In this document: positions 36,624 through 46,118 of the stretch, one piece after another
Position numbering within the stretch: the first letter of the stretch is position 1
Layout of the letters: every line of letters starts with the position of its first letter
NCBI RefSeq assembly: GCF_022524345.1
Contig: NZ_JAKWJU010000002.1
Span: 5,384,001 to 5,448,000 of the forward strand
Direction of reading: 5' to 3'
Length of the DNA stretch: 64,000 bases
Source: Streptomyces marispadix
GTDB taxonomy: Bacteria > Actinomycetota > Actinomycetes > Streptomycetales > Streptomycetaceae
Translations under genes and position numbers: made by a program
Notes under the pieces: model-generated
What the model was told of the DNA's origin: nothing
What the model saw: the letters and a program-made list of their open reading frames with translations, nothing else
Databases searched by the model: none

Positions 36624-36647
36624 GACAACGTTGTCAACGTCAACAAC
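36624..36647. promoter_or_regulatory. LacI-type operator(s) upstream of the GH92 gene
   Basis: GACAACGTTGTC (36624-36635) is a perfect 12-base palindrome with the CG centre typical of LacI-family sites. It overlaps a second, GTTGTCAACGTCAACAAC (about 36630-36647). It lies in the 389-base gap between the GH92 and GH2 genes, on the promoter side of GH92. Confidence 0.65.
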
Positions 36648-36774
36648 CCAGCATTCTTGGGGCGATTCAAGTCGCCGTCAAGGGGATGCGCCCGTGCCGT
36701 CGCGCCGGCCGTGCCCCTTCCCACGGGTCGTCTACTCGCCGTACGCATCGCCGACAGGGCGGCGTCCGCGCGGA

Positions 36775-36815
36775 CTTCGGCCCCGGCCCGCGGAGGTGCC
36801 GGACCGGGGCCGAAG
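36775..36815. terminator. Terminator after the GH2 gene
   Basis: CTTCGGCCCCGG (36775-36786) pairs with CCGGGGCCGAAG (36804-36815), a 12-base stem with a 17-base loop, just beyond the GH2 stop at 36827. Confidence 0.85.
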
Positions 36816-36826
36816 CAGCAGAGCCG

Positions 36827-39508
36827 TTACTCGCGTTCGCAGGTGAGGGTGCCGTCGGCGACGCCCTTGATCAGGGCGGCGTGTGCCTTGGACAGCCGGT
36901 CCGCGTCGGCCTTGCCGACCTTGCGGTCATACGTCAGCAGGCCGTTCAACTCCCCTTCCAGGTCGGTGATCTGGGTGTAGACGGCGCCGCTGCTGCCCTC
37001 GCAGGCGGCGAACCGCTCGATGTCCTTGAGCTTCGCCAGGTACTCGTCGGTGAACTTCTCCTTCTTCACACCGACATAGGTGTGCCGCACGGGCCACGCG
37101 TGTCCGGGCACGGCCAGCCCGAGGCCGCCGTACTCGCCGCTGACCAGGGCCCGTTCGCCGTCGGCCGCCGGCAGTTGGGCCCCCGGATAGCCGTGCGCGT
37201 CGGAGATGTCGCCGTTGCCGCCGTCGACGGCGCCGCAGCAGTTGTGGCCGCTCATGTTGTTCACCAGCCGCGTCGGGTCGAGCTCCTTGGCGTAGTCGGC
37301 GATACGGGCCTGGTCGTACTGCCCCCAGCCTTCGTTGAAGGTGACCCACATGATCACCGACGGATGGCTGTCGTGCTGGGCGATCATGCGCTTCAGCTCG
37401 TGCTCGAACTGTGTGCGTGCCGCCTCGTCCGGCGTCCTGTCCGAACGCATCGAGGGCATGTCCTGCCACACCAGCAGGCCGAGCCGGTCGGCGTGGTAGA
37501 ACCAGCGGTCCGGTTCGACCTTGATGTGCTTGCGCACCGAGTTGAAGCCCAGCTTCTTGTGGGCCTGTAGGTCGAAGGCGAGCGCCTCGTCGGTGGGTGC
37601 TGTGTGGAGGCCGTCGGGCCAGAAGCCCTGGTCGAGCGTGGCCATGGAGAAGACGGGCTTGCCGTTGAGCACCATGTGCCGCTTGCCGTCCACGGTCTTC
37701 ACGCCGATCTCGCGCATCCCGAAGTAGCTCTCGACGGTGTCGGCCGAACCGCCTTCTCCCACCGTCACCTTGAGCGTGTAGAGGTGCGGGTCGTCCGGCG
37801 ACCAGAGCTTCGGGTCGGGAACGGGGACGTCGAAGGGCTCGTCGCCGCTGCCGGTGGCCCTTCCGGTCTCGCGCCCGGCCTCACGGGCTGCGGCGCGCTC
37901 GCCGCCGTCGCCGGGCGGGGAGTCGTATACGACTGCGGTGACGGGCACGCCCTCGGGCACGCCGCGCGCCGTGACGGTGACCTGCTCGCCGTCGATGTCG
38001 GGGGTCGTATGGACGTCGGTGGTGTGCTGCTCCGCGACGGGCTCCATCCACACGGTCTGCCAGATGCCGGACGACGGGGTGTACCAGATGCCCTCGGGGT
38101 CCAGTCGCTGCTTGCCCACGGGCGGGTTCTCCCCGTCCGGCGAGTCCGTCGGGTCGTAGACGCCCACGACGAGTTCCTGTTCGCCGCCGGGCCGCAGGGC
38201 GTCGGTGACGTCCACCGTGAAGCGGTCGTAGCCGCCCTTGTGGCCGCCGACCTTCTCCCCGTTGACGTAGACCTCGGCTTGCCAGTCGACGGCGTCGAAG
38301 TTGAGGTGCAGCCGCTTGCCGGAGCCGACGTCCCAGTCGGCGGGGACGTCGAACGACCGCTTGTACCACATGCGTTCCTCGTGCCGTTCGACGCCGGAGA
38401 GGCGGGACTCGACGGGGTAGGGCACGAGGATCTTCTCGTCGAGGCGGCGCTCCTTGCCCACCGGCGGCTGCTCGCCCTTCTCGGCTCCGGCGAACTGCCA
38501 AGTGCCGTTGAGGTTACGCCACTTGTCCCGCTTGAGCTGGGGCCGGGGGTATTCGGGCAGGGCGTTGTCCGGTCCTGCGTCGTCGGTCCACTCGGTGGAG
38601 AGCTGGTACGTAGAGCCGTTCTCTCCCGCGGTCCAGAAGCCGCCGACCTCACCGCCGTCGGAGTCCGCGAGTCCGCCGTCGCCGTCGTAGCGCACTTCGG
38701 CCGTACCGCCCTGGCCGACGACCGGCTCGTCGAGGGAGATCAGCAGCCGGTGGTCGTCGCGGGGGTCCAACCGGGCGCTGCCCAGCGGCCATTCGGCGCC
38801 GCCGATCACGGCGCTGAGATGGTCCGGGAATCCGGCGGGCGGCTCGGTGAGCCGCTGTGCGAAGGCCATCTCCAGAGTGCGGCCGGATTCGCCGACCCGT
38901 ACGACGGCAGGTCCGTCGTAGTCGAGGTCGCCGGGAGGGGTGTAGGCGGACTGCGGGATCGCGGTCTTCTCGCCTCCGGGCGGCGTCCAGCTCACATGGA
39001 GGCTGGAGCCGCCGTCCTCCTCGAAGTACTCGACCTTCACGGAGTGCTCGGTGCCCTCCGTGAGCTGCACCGGCTCGGAGGTCTGCTCCTTGTCCCAGTC
39101 GGCGACCCAGTGGTCGATGACCAGCTCGTCGTCGATCCACATGCGGAAGCCGTTGTCGCCGGTGATATGGAAGGTGTGCGCGCCGGTCCTGGTGGGTGTG
39201 AGCGTCCCGGTCCAGCGGACGCTGGCGTGGTCCGCCTGTCCTGAGCGCTCCTTCAGGCGGGGTTCGAGGTCGGCGAAGTCGAGTGACGGGTCGAAGGCGG
39301 TGGCCTGGAGGGTGTCGAAGTCGTGGGCGCCGGGGGCCGATTGGGTCCAGTACTCGCCCTTGAGGCCATGCACCTCGGGGGCGCTGCCGCCCGCGGACGA
39401 GGCGGACGGCGCGGCGGCGGCAGGGGACGCGGGCCCCAGCGAGGCCGCCAGCAGGACGAGGAGGGAGAAGAGGGCGGCAGTGGCTTACCAGTTGTGTGCG
39501 CGTCTCAC
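36827..39508 (-). pseudogene. Secreted PA14-GH2 glycosidase (galactosidase/galactofuranosidase type) with an in-frame stop in the signal peptide
   Basis: From GTG 39508 (GGAGG five bases upstream) the frame reads VRRAHNW, then TAA at 39485-39487, then ATAALFSLLVLLAASLGPASPAAA, an otherwise perfect signal peptide leading without break into the enzyme. No other start precedes the signal core; the next usable codon is GTG 39373, which would give an unexported 848-residue protein. Domains after the signal: PA14 (GLKGEYW ... FHITGDNGFRMWIDDELVIDHW), GH2 sugar-binding and sandwich domains, and a TIM barrel with acid/base Glu in FNEGWGQYD and nucleophile Glu in SGEYGG. The body is intact, so the mutation is recent, an error, or suppressed. 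Streptomyces exo-beta-galactofuranosidases are GH2 enzymes; beta-galactosidase or glucuronidase are alternatives. Confidence 0.85.
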
Positions 39509-39571
39509 GGGACCTCCGGATGAGGTGTGCAGGAGATGAATGCGGCACTGCCCTTGTTCCGATCCGTCTTG

Positions 39572-39583
39572 TATAACGTTGGA
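39572..39583. promoter_or_regulatory. LacI-type operator between the GH2 and lacI-type genes
   Basis: TATAACGTTGGA, centred on AACGTT, lies in the 170-base divergent gap. It matches in reverse complement the site in front of the ABC importer with one difference. Confidence 0.6.
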
Positions 39584-39678
39584 AGCAAGGGTTGTTGGCA
39601 TGACAGCACGCCCGCTGTTTCCTGTCCAGGTGCGTGGTGGCGGTGGACGCGACGGCCCCTGAGGATGAGGAGCGCAGA

Positions 39679-40761
39679 GTGAGGGTGAGTCTCAAGGACG
39701 TCGCTGAGCACGCCGGGGTCTCGGTCAAGACCGTCTCCAACGTGGTGAACAAGTATCCGCACGTCACTCCCGCCATGCGGGAGAAGGTCCAGCGCGCCAT
39801 CGACGATCTCGGCTACCGGCCGAACCTCACCGCCCGGCACCTGCGCAAGGGCCGTACGGGGATCATCGCGCTGGCCGTGCCCGAGCTGGGCAATCCGTAC
39901 TTCGCGGAGCTGGCGGGCGACGTGATCGACGCGGCCGCGGCACACGACTACACGGTGCTGCTGGACCACACCCAGGGGCGCCGCGAGCGTGAACTGCTCG
40001 TCACACAGGGCTTCCAGGCCCGCGTCATCGACGGACTGATCCTCAACCCGCTGGAGCTGGAGGCGGAGGACCTGGCGGCGGGCACCGGCAGCGGTCCGCT
40101 GGTGCTGATAGGGGAGCGGAGCTACGACCTCCCCTACGACCACATCGCCATCGACAACATCGCCGCGGCGCGCACAGCCGTACGGCATCTGCTGGAGCTG
40201 GGCAGGCGCCGCATCGCCTTCCTCGGCGCCAGGGGCGACCGTCCGAGTCAGCCCTCCCATCTGCGACTCCTCGGCTGGCAGGCCGAGTTGGCGGCCCGCG
40301 GCGTCACGGCCGACGAGGCGCTCGTGGCGCCGGTCGAGGGCTGGGACCGGGCCGACGGTGCGGCGGCGATGGCCGCCCTGCTGGACGCGGGGCAGCGTCC
40401 CGACGCGGTGTTCGCCTACAACGACCTGATCGCGATAGGGGCGATGAGGGTGATGTCGGAGCGAGGGCTGCGGGTGCCGGAGGACGTAGCGGTCGTAGGG
40501 TTCGACGATCTCACCGAGGGCCGGTACGGAGCCGTGACGTTGACGACGGTGGCACCGGACAAGAAGGCGATAGCGCGGCTGGCGGTGGAGTCGATCGTCG
40601 GGCGCCTCGCCGGGAAGAACGACGAGGCGAGCAGGGGCGGCGACGGCAGCGGGGACGGCGACGGCATCGGGCGCCGCGAGGGTGGCCACAGCCGTGAACT
40701 CCGGCCTGGATTCGCCCTGATGGAGCGGGAGAGCACGCTCGGGAGGGCGGCTCGCGGCTGA
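39679..40761 (+). CDS. LacI family transcriptional regulator
   Basis: A 360-residue regulator. The HTH is VSLKDVAEHAGVSVKTVSNVVN and the hinge helix is NLTARHLRKG; the ligand-binding domain (about 60-330) is periplasmic-binding-protein-like, with DAVFAYNDLIAIGAM and EDVAVVGFDDL. It probably represses the flanking sugar genes until bound by a sugar. The GTG at 39679 has GAGGAG seven bases upstream and starts just before the HTH; an earlier start at 39634 would add 15 residues. A Gly/Asp-rich insert near the C-terminus (GGDGSGDGDG) is unusual. Confidence 0.9.
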   Translation: MRVSLKDVAEHAGVSVKTVSNVVNKYPHVTPAMREKVQRAIDDLGYRPNLTARHLRKGRTGIIALAVPELGNPYFAELAGDVIDAAAAHDYTVLLDHTQGRRERELLVTQGFQARVIDGLILNPLELEAEDLAAGTGSGPLVLIGERSYDLPYDHIAIDNIAAARTAVRHLLELGRRRIAFLGARGDRPSQPSHLRLLGWQAELAARGVTADEALVAPVEGWDRADGAAAMAALLDAGQRPDAVFAYNDLIAIGAMRVMSERGLRVPEDVAVVGFDDLTEGRYGAVTLTTVAPDKKAIARLAVESIVGRLAGKNDEASRGGDGSGDGDGIGRREGGHSRELRPGFALMERESTLGRAARG

Positions 40762-40895
40762 GTCCTGTTTGCGCGGAGTGCGGCCCCACGGCGGCTTCGC
40801 GCGGTCCGGGCCCCGTCCAACTCGATGCCGGTCCAGGGCCGCACGCGGGGTTGCGGCTGCATACCAGTTCTCGCGCGCACTGTTTACAGCAATCT

Positions 40896-40907
40896 TCCAA
40901 CGATATA
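40896..40907. promoter_or_regulatory. LacI-type operator upstream of the sugar ABC importer
   Basis: TCCAACGATATA, one base different from the reverse complement of the 39572-39583 site. It lies about 50 bases before the binding-protein start, next to TATAAAAACC that could be a -10 region. Confidence 0.55.
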
Positions 40908-40953
40908 AAAACCAATCGTCACGCCGTCTGCACAAGACACCGTGGGGGTTCCC

Positions 40954-42027
40954 ATGAAGCAGGTCGCAAGGCGCTTCACTGTCGCCGCAATACTCACCGC
41001 TCTCGCCCTCTCCACCGGCTGCGCCAAGTCCGAGGACGATGCCGACAAGGCCAAGCCGGGCGCCGGCGGCGAGGGCGGCGGGCAGGTCGCCGCCGAGCCC
41101 ACGAAGGGCGCCAAGACCTGCACCGTCGACCAGTACGGCGGCAAGAAGCTGGACCTCTCGAAGGCCACCGTCGGCTTCTCCCAGTCCGAGAAGGAGGCCA
41201 ACCCCTTCCGGATAGCCGAGACCGCCTCCATCAAGGCGGAGGCGAAGAAGCGCAAGATCAAGCTGCTGACGGCGAACGCGCAGTCGCAGTTCTCCAAGCA
41301 GATCAGCGATGTGCAGGACCTCATCTCCAAGGGCGCCGACCTTCTCGTCGTGGCGCCGCTCAACTCCGACGGCTGGGAGCCGGTGCTCAAGCAGGCCGCC
41401 GCGAAGAAGGTCCCGATCGTCACCATCGACCGGAAGATCAACGCCAAGGCGTGCAAGGACTACGTCAGCTTCATCGGCTCCGACTTCGTCCAGCAGGGCC
41501 GCCGCGCCGCCGACCAGATGATCAAGGCCACCGGCGGCAAGGGCGAGGTCGCCATCCTCCTCGGCACCCCCGGCAACAACGTCACCACCGAACGCACCGA
41601 GGGCTTCCGCGACCGCATCAAGGAGAAGGCGCCGAAGCTCAAGGTCGTCTTCAAGCAGACCGGCGAGTTCGCCCGTGAGAAGGGCCAGCAGGTCACCGAG
41701 CAGCTCATCCAGTCCAAGCCGGACATCGACGGGATCTACGCCGAGAACGACGAGATGGGCCTGGGCGCGGTCAACGCCCTCAAGAGCGCGGGCAAGAAGG
41801 CCGGCGACGTGAAGATCGTGACCGTCGACGGCACCCGCAACGCCGTTCAGGGCATCACCGACAAGTGGATCCACGGCGTGATCGAGTCCAACCCGCGCTT
41901 CGGTCCTCTCGCGTTCTCCACGCTCGACGACTTCACCCGCGGCAAGGAGGTCGGTCAGACCATCGTCATCAAGGACAGTGCCTACACAGCGGCGAACGCC
42001 GAGCAGGACCTGAGCAAGGCGTACTGA
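40954..42027 (+). CDS. Sugar ABC transporter substrate-binding lipoprotein, YtfQ-like
   Basis: A 357-residue exported lipoprotein. Lipobox LSTGC near residue 23 follows a basic, hydrophobic signal. After a Gly/Lys-rich linker the Peripla_BP_4 domain reads TVGFSQSEKEANPFRIAETASIKAEAKKR ... LLVVAPLNSDGWEPVLKQAAAKKVPIVTIDRKI, which resembles the galactofuranose-binding YtfQ of E. coli more than ribose or xylose proteins. It delivers the sugar to the two permeases encoded downstream. Start ATG 40954. Its stop overlaps the ATPase start (TGATG). Confidence 0.9.
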   Translation: MKQVARRFTVAAILTALALSTGCAKSEDDADKAKPGAGGEGGGQVAAEPTKGAKTCTVDQYGGKKLDLSKATVGFSQSEKEANPFRIAETASIKAEAKKRKIKLLTANAQSQFSKQISDVQDLISKGADLLVVAPLNSDGWEPVLKQAAAKKVPIVTIDRKINAKACKDYVSFIGSDFVQQGRRAADQMIKATGGKGEVAILLGTPGNNVTTERTEGFRDRIKEKAPKLKVVFKQTGEFAREKGQQVTEQLIQSKPDIDGIYAENDEMGLGAVNALKSAGKKAGDVKIVTVDGTRNAVQGITDKWIHGVIESNPRFGPLAFSTLDDFTRGKEVGQTIVIKDSAYTAANAEQDLSKAY

Positions 42028-43814
42028 TGACGCGGTACGCCCTCTCCACGCGCGGACTCACCAAGCGCTTCCCCGGTGTACTCGCCCTGGACCGCGTCGA
42101 CTTCGGCGTCAGTCCCGGCGAGGTGCACGCGCTGATCGGGGAGAACGGCGCCGGCAAGTCCACGCTCATCAAGGTGCTCACCGGCGTCTACGCCCCGGAC
42201 GAGGGCGAGGTGCTGCACGACGGGAGGCCCGTCTCGTTCGCGACGCCGCTCGCGGCCCAGCAGGCGGGCATCTCCACCATCTACCAGGAGGTCAATCTCG
42301 TCCCGCTGATGAGCGTGGCCCGCAACCTCTTCCTGGGGCGCGAGCCGCGCAAACGGTTCGGGCTGATCGACTTCGCCCGCATGCACGGGGAGAGCGAGCG
42401 GATACTGCGCGACTACGGCGTGCGCACGGACGTCCGCCGCCCTCTGGGCGAACTCGGCGTCGGCGCACAGCAGATGGTGGCCCTGGCGCGGGCGGTCTCC
42501 GTCGACGCCAGGGTCGTCGTCATGGACGAGCCGACGTCGTCGCTGGAGCCGCGCGAGGTGGAGACCCTCTTCGGCGTCATCCGGAGGCTGCGGGACGAAG
42601 GCGTCGCCGTGGTCTACGTCAGCCACCGGCTCGACGAGTTGTACGCCGTGTGCGACGCGGTGACCGTGCTGCGCGACGGACGCACCGTGCACAGCGGTCC
42701 GCTGGCGGGCCTGGAGAGGCTGAAGCTGGTGTCGCTGATGCTGGGACGGGAGATCGGGGAGGTGCGGGCGGAGGGCACCACCAAGTTCGGCGGCGACCAC
42801 GAGGCGGCCTCGGCCGAGCCGGTGCTGCGCGCCGAAGGCGTCAGCGTCCCGCACCAGCTACACGGCGTCTCGTTCGCGGTGCGCCCGGGTGAAGTGATGG
42901 GCCTGGGCGGGCTGTTGGGCTCGGGCCGCACGGAGACCGTCAAGGCCGTCGCCGGTGCGCTGACGCCCAGCGCAGGCCGGATCACGGTGGCGGGCATGCC
43001 AGTGCGCAAGGGCTCTCCGGGCGCCGCGATCCGGGCGGGCATATCCCTGCTGCCCGAGGACCGCAAGAGCGAGGGCATCGTGCCGGGGCTGTCGGTGCGC
43101 GAGAACATCGCGCTGGCCGTGCTGCCCCGGCTCTCCCGTGCCGGTCTGGTGTCGGAGGCGCGGATCGACGCGCTGGTCGGCAAGTTCATGGACCGGCTGC
43201 GGATCAAGGCGTCCTCGCCGCATCAGAAGGCGGGCGAACTCTCCGGCGGCAACCAGCAGAAGGTCCTGCTGGCCCGCTGGCTGGCCGCCGAGCCGCGCGT
43301 GCTGCTGCTGGACGAGCCCACCCGCGGCATCGACGTCGGCGCCAAGGCCGAAGTGCAGCGCCTCGTGGACGAGTTGGCGGAGGACGGCTTGGGCGTGCTG
43401 CTGATCTCCTCCGACCTGGAGGAGCTGATCGAGGGCTCCGACCGGGTCGTGGTGCTGCGGGACGGGGCGGTGGTCGGCGAGCTGACCGGCGACGACGTCA
43501 CCGAGGACCGGCTGATGGAGGCGATCGCCGCGGCAGGCGACGGCGATCCCCCGGACGGTGACTCCCTCGACGGCGACTCCCCTGACGGGACACCGGAGGA
43601 ACGCGGCGGGGCCGGTACGGAGGACGGCACTGACGACGGCGTTGACGACCGCGCGAAGGGCGCTGCGAAGGACGCCACGGAAGAGGCCGCGAGTGCCGCG
43701 GGCGACGGGCACGCGAGCGACGGTCCCGCGGGCGACGGCAAGGAAGACGGCACGGAGGACCGTAAGGGCGGCTCAGGACCCCGTTCCCCGCGGGAGGAGG
43801 CACCCCATGGCTGA
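42027..43814 (+). CDS. Sugar ABC transporter ATPase with two nucleotide-binding domains, YtfR-like
   Basis: A 595-residue protein. The first ATPase domain has Walker A GENGAGKST, signature LGVGAQQ (weak) and Walker B VVMDEPTS; the second has a degenerate P-loop (GGLLGSGRTET), signature LSGGNQQK and LLLDEPTRGID, as usual for the RbsA/MglA/YtfR group. The family is about 500 residues; here about 90 extra C-terminal residues are Asp/Gly/Glu-rich with repeats such as DGDSLDGDSPDG, apparently an unconserved tail. Overlaps the next gene by eight bases. Confidence 0.9.
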   Translation: MTRYALSTRGLTKRFPGVLALDRVDFGVSPGEVHALIGENGAGKSTLIKVLTGVYAPDEGEVLHDGRPVSFATPLAAQQAGISTIYQEVNLVPLMSVARNLFLGREPRKRFGLIDFARMHGESERILRDYGVRTDVRRPLGELGVGAQQMVALARAVSVDARVVVMDEPTSSLEPREVETLFGVIRRLRDEGVAVVYVSHRLDELYAVCDAVTVLRDGRTVHSGPLAGLERLKLVSLMLGREIGEVRAEGTTKFGGDHEAASAEPVLRAEGVSVPHQLHGVSFAVRPGEVMGLGGLLGSGRTETVKAVAGALTPSAGRITVAGMPVRKGSPGAAIRAGISLLPEDRKSEGIVPGLSVRENIALAVLPRLSRAGLVSEARIDALVGKFMDRLRIKASSPHQKAGELSGGNQQKVLLARWLAAEPRVLLLDEPTRGIDVGAKAEVQRLVDELAEDGLGVLLISSDLEELIEGSDRVVVLRDGAVVGELTGDDVTEDRLMEAIAAAGDGDPPDGDSLDGDSPDGTPEERGGAGTEDGTDDGVDDRAKGAAKDATEEAASAAGDGHASDGPAGDGKEDGTEDRKGGSGPRSPREEAPHG

Positions 43815-44769
43815 AGTCGCGCTCCGCCGCGGCTCGCTGGACCGGCCCGCCCTCTACGCCTGGCTTCAGGCGTACGGCGTTTATGTGGGCGTCGCGGCGC
43901 TGCTGCTGTTCAACATCGTCTTCACCGATCACTTCCTCTCGACGGAGAACTTCCGTACGCAGGCCGTGCAGGTCGCGCCCATCCTGATCGTGGCGCTGGG
44001 CATGGCACTGGCCATCGGCTCGGAGGGGATCGACCTCTCGGTCGGCTCGGTGATGGCGCTGTCCACGTCGCTGGTGGCGCTCTATCTGGGCTACGGGCCG
44101 TGGATTGCGCTGCTGGCGGCCGTGCTCGGCGGTGTCGCCGTCGGCATGGTCAACGGCTCGCTCATCGCGCTCGTCGGCGTGCAGCCCATCGTGGCGACGC
44201 TGGCGCTGATGGTCGGCGGCCGGGGCCTGGCGCTGGTGCTGGTGCCGCAGTTGGAGGACGTACGAGATCCGGGGATGCGGGCGTTGGGTTCGGAGGACCT
44301 GCTGGGTGTGCCCTATCCGGTGGTGATCGCGCTGGTCCTGGTGCTGCTCGTCGCGTTCACCGTGCGGCGCACGACCTTCGGCAGACAGCTTCTGGCGATC
44401 GGGGACAGCCGTCCCGCCGCCCGGCTGGCCGGACTCCCCGTACGACGGGTGCTGTTGTGCGTCTACGTGGCGTCCGGGGTGCTGGCGGCCGTAGCGGGCT
44501 TCCTCGCGACGGCCCGGCTACAGGCCAGCGATCCGACCTCGCTGGGCACCCTGATGGAGCTTTCGGCGATCACCGCCGTCGTGGTGGGCGGCACCCCGCT
44601 CAGCGGCGGCCGGGTACGCATCGGCGGCACGGTCGCCGGAGCCGTGCTCATCCAGCTCCTGACGGCGACGCTCATCAAGCACGACCTGCCGCCCTCCTGG
44701 ACGCAGATCGCACAGGCCGTCGTGATCGTGCTCGCGGTGTACGCGGCACGTGAGAGGGGGAAGCGATGA
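43807..44769 (+). CDS. Sugar ABC transporter permease, YtfT-like
   Basis: A 320-residue inner-membrane protein of the BPD_transp_2 (RbsC-type) family with about eight to ten membrane segments. Signature strings: VALGMALAIGSEGIDLSVGSVMAL and the cytoplasmic coupling region GDSRPAARLAGLPVRRV. ATG 43807 with GGGAGGAGG upstream lies inside the end of the ATPase gene. It pairs with the next permease to form the channel. Confidence 0.9.
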   Translation: MAEVALRRGSLDRPALYAWLQAYGVYVGVAALLLFNIVFTDHFLSTENFRTQAVQVAPILIVALGMALAIGSEGIDLSVGSVMALSTSLVALYLGYGPWIALLAAVLGGVAVGMVNGSLIALVGVQPIVATLALMVGGRGLALVLVPQLEDVRDPGMRALGSEDLLGVPYPVVIALVLVLLVAFTVRRTTFGRQLLAIGDSRPAARLAGLPVRRVLLCVYVASGVLAAVAGFLATARLQASDPTSLGTLMELSAITAVVVGGTPLSGGRVRIGGTVAGAVLIQLLTATLIKHDLPPSWTQIAQAVVIVLAVYAARERGKR

Positions 44770-45926
44770 GCGCCGCGAACACACGTCAGCAGGGCGCAGG
44801 CCGGCCCGGCACCGGCTCGCACGGCGACGGGGCGCCCGGCAAGGGCGTACTCGGCAAGGGCACGCCGGGCGGCGGCCCGCACGGACCGGGCGGGGAAGGT
44901 GTTCCGCCCGCGAAGCACCTCTCCTCGGACCACACCGTCCCGGGCGGCCCGAGCGCACGTGCCGAGCGCCTCAGCGCCTTCGCCCAACAGCACGGTGCGC
45001 TCGTCGCGTTGGCGCTGACCCTGCTGATCGCCTCGCTGTCCTTCGAGTCCTTCGCGCATCCCGGCAATCTGGAGAACATCGCAGTCTCGTCGGCGTTCCT
45101 GGCGATCGTCGCGCTGGGCATGACGTTCGTGATCGTCTCGGGCGGCATCGACCTGTCGGTCGGCTCGGTCTTCGCGCTGGGCGGTGTGCTCGCCGCATGG
45201 GGCTCGCGGCACGGCCCGTTGGTGGCGCTGCTGCTGGCGCTGGGGGTGTGCGGCGCGATCGGGCTGGTCAACGGCCTGCTGATCGCCAGGGCCAGGCTGG
45301 CGCCGTTCATCGTCACGCTCGCCGCGATGCTGGGCGCACGCGGCTTGCTGCTCAACATCACCGACGAGGGCAACGACACCTTCCTGGTCGCCAAGGACTC
45401 GCTCTTCGCCGACCTGGGACGCGGGAAGCTGCTGGGAATCGGCGTACCGGTGTGGATCATGCTGGCGCTCTTCCTGCTCGGCGGCCTGCTGCTGCGCCGC
45501 ACCCGATTCGGGCAGAACGTCTACGCGGTGGGCGGCAACGAGGACGCCGCTTCTCTCATGGGCACCTCGGTGAGCCGTACGAAGGTGTCGGTGTATGTGA
45601 TCTCCGGGCTGCTGGCGGGACTTGCCGGTGCGCTCAACGCCGCCTATCTGGCCTCAGGAGTGACCATTCTCGGCCAGGGCATGGAGCTGGAGGCGATCTC
45701 GGCGGTCGTCATCGGCGGCACGCTGCTGACCGGCGGTCTGGGCTTCGTCAGCGGATCGCTCGTCGGCGTACTGCTGTTGAAGGTCATCCAGAACGTCATC
45801 AACCAGATCGGCTCGCTCGACTCGGCCTATCAGCAGGTGGTCAGCGGAGCCTTCCTCGTCGTGGTCGTGGTCGTACAGACCTGGCTGGGACGCAGACGTA
45901 AGGCCCGGCTGACGTCATCGGGCTGA
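44766..45926 (+). CDS. Sugar ABC transporter permease, YjfF-like
   Basis: A 386-residue second RbsC-type permease; starts in an ATGA overlap with the first. Strings: ALGMTFVIVSGGIDLSVGSVFALGG, GGNEDAASLMGTSVSRTKV. The first 65 residues are an unusual Gly/Pro-rich cytoplasmic extension. Two different permeases in one operon match the YtfT/YjfF galactofuranose system rather than single-permease ribose systems. Confidence 0.9.
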   Translation: MSAANTRQQGAGRPGTGSHGDGAPGKGVLGKGTPGGGPHGPGGEGVPPAKHLSSDHTVPGGPSARAERLSAFAQQHGALVALALTLLIASLSFESFAHPGNLENIAVSSAFLAIVALGMTFVIVSGGIDLSVGSVFALGGVLAAWGSRHGPLVALLLALGVCGAIGLVNGLLIARARLAPFIVTLAAMLGARGLLLNITDEGNDTFLVAKDSLFADLGRGKLLGIGVPVWIMLALFLLGGLLLRRTRFGQNVYAVGGNEDAASLMGTSVSRTKVSVYVISGLLAGLAGALNAAYLASGVTILGQGMELEAISAVVIGGTLLTGGLGFVSGSLVGVLLLKVIQNVINQIGSLDSAYQQVVSGAFLVVVVVVQTWLGRRRKARLTSSG

Positions 45927-45963
45927 GCGCCCTCCGACTCCGGCCGGTCCTGACCCCGGCCGG

Positions 45964-46002
45964 GTACGGCTCCGGCTGCCCGTGCTCCGGCCGGAGCCGT
46001 AC
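45964..46002. terminator. First of two tandem hairpins after the ABC operon
   Basis: GTACGGCTCCGG (45964-45975) pairs with CCGGAGCCGTAC (45991-46002). It begins 38 bases after the permease stop. Confidence 0.75.
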
Positions 46003-46008
46003 GAACAC

Positions 46009-46059
46009 GCACGCCCCGCGCTGCACGGGCTCTGCTGGACCCGGGTGCGCGGGGCGTGC
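46009..46059. terminator. Second tandem hairpin, shared by convergent genes
   Basis: GCACGCCCCGCGC (46009-46021) pairs with GCGCGGGGCGTGC (46047-46059), a 13-base stem. It lies between the permease gene and the convergent lysozyme-like gene. Confidence 0.8.
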
Positions 46060-46118
46060 GGAGGAAACCCTCGCGGCCGGGACGGCCGCCGGCGGCTGCG
46101 GACTGCCGCCTGCGGCCG

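Noticed and set aside
37604..39244. 546-codon open frame on plus strand
   Set aside because: Antisense shadow of the GH2 gene, no family features.
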